A DNA stretch of 64,000 nucleotides from Streptomyces achromogenes (GTDB lineage: Bacteria; Actinomycetota; Actinomycetes; Streptomycetales; Streptomycetaceae), in contig NZ_JAUSYH010000001.1 in NCBI RefSeq assembly GCF_030816715.1, positions 9,106,507 through 9,170,506 of the forward strand. The letters run 5' to 3'. Numbering within the stretch: the stretch's first letter is position 1; the number at the start of each line of letters is the position of its first letter. A program made the translations under genes and the position numbers. The notes beneath the pieces were generated by a model. That model was not told where the DNA came from and ran no database searches. It worked only from the letters and a program-made list of their open reading frames with translations. Below are positions 60,458 to 64,000 of this stretch, in pieces.

Positions 60458-62530
60458 TCACACCCACCGCATCCCGATCACGGACAGCTGCTCCATCCGC
60501 TCCGGGGTCAGCGTCGCGGCCCTGCTGCGCTGGTTGCCGACCCATGCCCCGAGCCGAAGCTCCCGCTCCTCCTGGTCTTCGCCGACGATCCGCTCGACGT
60601 GCTTCCTCGGCACTCGAAGGTGTCCCTCACGTTCGTAGAACTGCTTGGCGGCCTCGTAGTTCGTCGCCCACTTGTCGGCCTGCGTACGGCGCGGGCGCGG
60701 CTTCTCGTCCTCGGCCGCGGGCTCGATACCGAGGATGTGCTCACACATCCATTGCTGCACGGTCGTCAGCTTGTCCCAGCCCAGCCGGACCGAGCGCACC
60801 CACCGCCCCAGATCCTCGCCTTGGTGCACGACCACGCCCGGCTCCATTGGGAGCTCGCCGCCGACCTCCAGGCGCAGCCGGACCAAATGGAAGGCGCGCT
60901 GCCATTCCACGGGCCAGGCGGGGCACCACGACGGGTCGATCTCCTCCAGCTGCTCGCGCCGCTCCTGCGACAGCGCCCCGGCCGCCGACTCCACCACAAG
61001 CCCCCCGGCGCGTCGCTGCTCGATCTCGGCGGCCTTCCGGGCGGCGGCGCGTGCGTTCTTCAGCCAGATGCCCACCGGGTAGCCCTGGTAGGTGGCGTCC
61101 AGTGGCGCCAGGAGGTGACCTGCTTCGGCTGCCCACCTGCGGGCTGCGGCGAGGCCTTCTTCCCAGGCGACGTCGTAGTGGGACCAGACCATGCCCAGCT
61201 TTTCCAGCTGTTCGCCGCGGTCGGCGTCCATGTCCCCGCGGGTGTAGAAGCGCCGGTTGTCGGCGATCCATTGCCCCAGCGGAAACGCGGCGAGGGAGGT
61301 CGGCCACTCTTCGGCTTCCGCTTCCTGGTCGTCGCGGTCGGGGACGCGGTAGGTGAAGGGGACCTTCAGGTTGCCGTGGAGCCGGTGGTAGATGGTGGCG
61401 GCTTCGATGCCGCGTCGCCAGTGCTGGTGTTCGAGGTTGATCACGCGCAGGTTGATGAACGCGGCCAGCTGCGCGGGGTCGCGCGGCGTGGAGAACTTCA
61501 GCAGCTCCCGGGCCGGCACTGACAGTCGGTCGCTTCGGTCGCTCTCGGCTCCCTCACCTTCCGGTCCGCCGCGGCTCTGCACGCCCCTGACACGGCTTTG
61601 TGCCTGTTGCTCGGCGAGTTGTTCGACGATGCGGGTGTCGTGCGCTCTGAGCGCTTCAAGCAGCTTCGCAAGGCCGCCGTACGCCCGGCTGGTGAGCATG
61701 TTGTCGGCGCTCTCTCCGGGCCCGAGCAGGACCGGTACGACCAGCGACGCCGTTTTGCCCTCGCCGGGCTGCATCCGCAGCGCCCGGCCGACGGCCTGGA
61801 CGAGGTCGGGCATGGAGCCGCGTACGTCGGCGAAGTACACCGAGTCACAGTGGGATGTATCGATGCCTTCGCCGAGCACGCGAACGGACCCAAGAAACGT
61901 CTTCTCCACGACGGTGCCGTCAGCAGCGATTCCCTTGGAGAACTCGTCGAGGACGCGGCGCCGGTGGAGGGGCTTGTGGTCGCCGCACAGCCAGTTGGCC
62001 CAGACCATCCGCGGGTACAGCTCCGGGTCGGCGTCGTGCAGTCGCTTGGCGACGTGGGGGAGGTCGGCCGCGAACGCTTCGGCCTCCTTCACCATGTGGT
62101 GGAAGACGAGGGTGCGCCGGAAGCCCTCTTCCGCAGAGGCTTTCACCAGGGCGGTCTGCAGGGCGGCGAGCCGCGCCCCGCGTACCTGCTCGGAGCGGGC
62201 GTCCTCGCCCAGGAGTTGTGCGGCTTGGAGCTGAGTGTCGGTGATGTCCAGGCACACCACCTGGTAGGGAGCACAGATTCCCCTGTCGATGGCCGCCGAG
62301 AGCGTCAACGTGAACGCCCTGCTGCCGAACGGTGAGCTGGGGTCGTCATCCATCGACGCCACCAGTTCACCCGGCGCGCCCTGCTCGGAGTCCTCATCTA
62401 GCTGCCACAGCCGGGGAGTGGCGGTCATGTAGAGGCGGCGCAGGGCGGGGATGCGCGTGTTGTCGTGGACGACCGCCCACGGCCGGCCGATCCTGCCCGA
62501 AACCCTGTGCGCCTCGTCCGTTTTACCGAC
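60458..62530 (-). pseudogene. DEAH helicase with helicase-associated domains, 5'-truncated
   Basis: About 690 residues remain, uninterrupted. It starts at motif II (TDEAHRVSGRIGRPWAVVHD), then motif III YMTATPRLW, motif IV-type VFHHMVKEAEAFAADLP, motif V RVLGEGIDTSHCDSVYFADV and VI QAVGRALRM. HA repeats follow (FPLGQWIADNRRFYTRGDMD, YPVGIWLKNARAAARKAAEI, LGRWVRSVRLGWDKLT, LRLGAWVGNQRSRAATL). Motif I (Walker A) and about 200 N-terminal residues are missing, so ATPase activity should be lost. The sequence before TDEAH has no helicase resemblance. Confidence 0.85.
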
Positions 62531-62619
62531 TGAAGTCGTGTTGGGAATGCCGCTGAGCTGGCGTTTCAGGTGTCGTGCATGTTCGCGATGTCGGGGTGGT
62601 TCGGGGAGGTCGTCATGGC

Positions 62620-62907
62620 GACGGCGGACACCCAGCACCAGGGGACCAGCACAAGACGGTGACCGTCGCCGTGGACGGCGAGCCGGTGGAAGTGTCGAAG
62701 CGTACGACGCCGATACCGACGCGACGGTGCACCCCCTGGTTCGGACTGCCGGGCGGCATGGGTACTCGTTCGCCGGCGCAAGGGGGCGCCGTGCGTGATG
62801 GGGAGGCGTTCGTGTCGGTCTCCGTCGGCCCGATGGCGGCGGCGTTGTCAGTGGCGCGTGGTAGACCTGTTCATCGGGTGAACTTGTCCTGTTTTACCGC
62901 TAGTTGA
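62620..62907 (+). pseudogene. Small beta-grasp (ubiquitin-like) protein, frameshifted
   Basis: ATG 62620 follows GGGGAGG by 5-6 bases, an excellent ribosome-binding site, but its frame stops after 15 residues. One base later the reading is HKTVTVAVDGEPVEVSKRT, the first beta-hairpin of a multiubiquitin-type domain. The middle fits best in a third frame (YDADTDATVHPLV, GRHGYSFAG), and the end returns to the first homologous frame: VRDGEAFVSVSVGP, a typical last strand. So the domain (about 80 residues) looks complete but broken by two or three indels. Either it is a fresh pseudogene or the sequence has errors here. The MBL-fold gene follows after 25 bases. Confidence 0.5.
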
Positions 62908-62932
62908 TCAAGATCGAGTGAAGAGGTGTGAC

Positions 62933-64000
62933 ATGGTCGAGACGGAACTGCCAGGACAGGGGGTGGTGTTCTGGCCGGTGGGCACGGGGGACTCCACCAC
63001 GATCGTGCTGGGCGACAACCTGGTCATGCAGGTGGACCTGCGGGACATGAAGGCCGCCGACGAGGACGACGCGGTGGTCGCCGCCGTCATCGACCGCCTG
63101 GAGGAGACCCTCCCGCGACCCGACGGCGAGACGCCCTACCTGGCGGTCTTCGCCCTGACCCACGCCGACTCGGACCACTGCTGCGGCTTCGGTGACCTTC
63201 TGGAGAGCTCCATCCTGATCGGGGAGATCTGGGCGACGCCCCGGCTGTGGCGCGAACTGTCCGAGGACAAGCCGATGTGCGAGGACGCACAGCGCTTCCA
63301 GGACGAGGTCGAGCGACGCGTGGACGCCACCCTCAAGGCCGTCAAGGACGGCAAGGTGCCGGCCAGCGGTGACCGGGTGCGCATCATCGGCTACGACGAG
63401 GACCGCGAACTGCACTCCTACGCCGAACTGCCCGACGAGTACTTCACTTTCCCCGGCGACGTGATCACCAAGATCGACGGCCAAGACGTCGAGGACCGGT
63501 TCGAGGCGTTCGTCCACGCACCGTTCAAGGACCACTGCGCCGGCGACCGCAACGACACGTCCTTGGCCCTGCAGGTACAGCTGAAGGCCAGTGACGGCAC
63601 AGTCGGCCGACTGCTGTTCCTGGGCGACCTCGCCTACCCCATCATCAAGATGATCTTCGAGAACAGCGAGGCCGCTGGCAACGCGGACCGGGTGGAGTGG
63701 GACGTGCTGCTCTCCCCGCACCACTGCTCGAAGAAGGCCATGTACGCCGAGGGCGAGGACGGCGAGGAGGAGCTCAAGCAGGACCTTCTTGACCTGCTCC
63801 AGGCGCATGCCAGCCCGGACGCCCGGGTGATCGCCAGCTCGTTGCCCTTCCGCGAGAAGGACGAGAAGGGCAACAACCCGCCGCACCTGCTGGCCCGGGA
63901 CGCCTACGCGTCGATCACCGACTACGAGGTGCTGTGCACGGGGGAGTACCCCTCCAAGGAGGAACCCCGTCCGGTGGTATTCGCCCTGGAGCCGGGCCTG
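62933..64000 (+). CDS. Metallo-beta-lactamase-fold hydrolase, partial
   Basis: At least 356 residues; continues past the window. ATG 62933 has AGAGG 6 bases upstream. MBL motifs: FALTHADSDHCCGFGDLL (HxxxDH, metal site), RLLFLGDLAYP (Asp ligand), VLLSPHHCSKKAMY (His). Other conserved pieces: IIGYDEDRELHSYAELPDEY, FEAFVHAPFKDHCAGDRNDT, SLALQVQLK and NNPPHLLARDAY. From memory this matches the metallohydrolases that sit beside multiubiquitin/ThiF/E2 genes in bacterial ubiquitin-like operons, which fits the beta-grasp remnant upstream. If so, E1- and E2-like genes should follow beyond the window. Confidence 0.8.
   Translation, partial: MVETELPGQGVVFWPVGTGDSTTIVLGDNLVMQVDLRDMKAADEDDAVVAAVIDRLEETLPRPDGETPYLAVFALTHADSDHCCGFGDLLESSILIGEIWATPRLWRELSEDKPMCEDAQRFQDEVERRVDATLKAVKDGKVPASGDRVRIIGYDEDRELHSYAELPDEYFTFPGDVITKIDGQDVEDRFEAFVHAPFKDHCAGDRNDTSLALQVQLKASDGTVGRLLFLGDLAYPIIKMIFENSEAAGNADRVEWDVLLSPHHCSKKAMYAEGEDGEEELKQDLLDLLQAHASPDARVIASSLPFREKDEKGNNPPHLLARDAYASITDYEVLCTGEYPSKEEPRPVVFALEPGL

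Noticed and set aside
1..64000. CRISPR arrays, tRNA and rRNA genes
   Set aside because: No regularly spaced direct repeats, no tRNA-like TTCGANTC arm with a paired acceptor stem, and no rRNA-like sequence was seen by eye; a covariance-model scan would be needed to exclude small RNAs.

Overview
The window is very GC-rich, uses many GTG starts and packs genes with overlapping stop/start codons. It carries gene families typical of actinomycetes: mycothiol-type maleylpyruvate isomerase, TetR/HxlR/GlxA regulators, an MMPL transporter, CGNR remnants and helicase-associated-domain helicases. It is most likely chromosomal-arm or genomic-island DNA of a Streptomyces or close relative. No rRNA, tRNA, CRISPR array or replication origin was recognised.

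Layout. 1-2.7 kb: end of an MMPL transporter and a complete NarL/LuxR-type two-component pair. 2.9-10.5 kb: an insertion-sequence graveyard (IS1380, IS6, IS21, ISL3 remnants, a near-complete IS6 element) around a methyltransferase and a mycothiol-dependent isomerase-like gene, ending in a truncated helicase. 10.6-16.4 kb: a compact redox cluster (thioesterase, zinc alcohol dehydrogenase, two tautomerases, an SDR, an aldo/keto reductase) with a TetR gene and four copies of a TATRAC-type palindrome that mark its likely operators. 16.4-30 kb: second mobile zone, with an IS30 element nested inside a decayed IS3 element, remnants of Tn554-like tyrosine-recombinase operons, an intact IS6 copy that cuts off a PAP2 phosphatase gene, an S1-like/SUKH-3 immunity-type gene, a GlxA regulator, an SDR-like epimerase and an IS5 element with a probable programmed frameshift.

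30.6-53 kb: an accessory catabolic/detoxification region with a 3-hydroxyisobutyryl-CoA hydrolase-like protein, two MDR oxidoreductases (one fused to two SnoaL-like domains), three alpha/beta hydrolases (one frameshifted at its catalytic histidine), an acyl-CoA ligase, an enoyl-CoA hydratase, SDRs, a lone dihydrolipoamide dehydrogenase and many regulators. A 14-bp near-palindrome (ATTAYGATCRTAAT) recurs upstream of six transcription units here and probably defines a regulon run by two paralogous TetR proteins. Between the intact genes lie many remnants (GH3 glucosidase, amidase, old yellow enzyme, CGNR, LysR, TetR).

53.2-60.4 kb: Tn7-like TniA/TniB and Tn3 transposase remnants, a TetR/DHA2 efflux/cupin unit with an operator over the transporter start, two secreted lipoproteins and a transposase tail. 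60.4-62.5 kb: a second truncated helicase. 62.6-64 kb: a frameshifted small beta-grasp (ubiquitin-like) gene followed by a metallo-beta-lactamase-fold hydrolase that runs off the window. This pair resembles the start of a bacterial ubiquitin-like conjugation operon and is the most promising lead.
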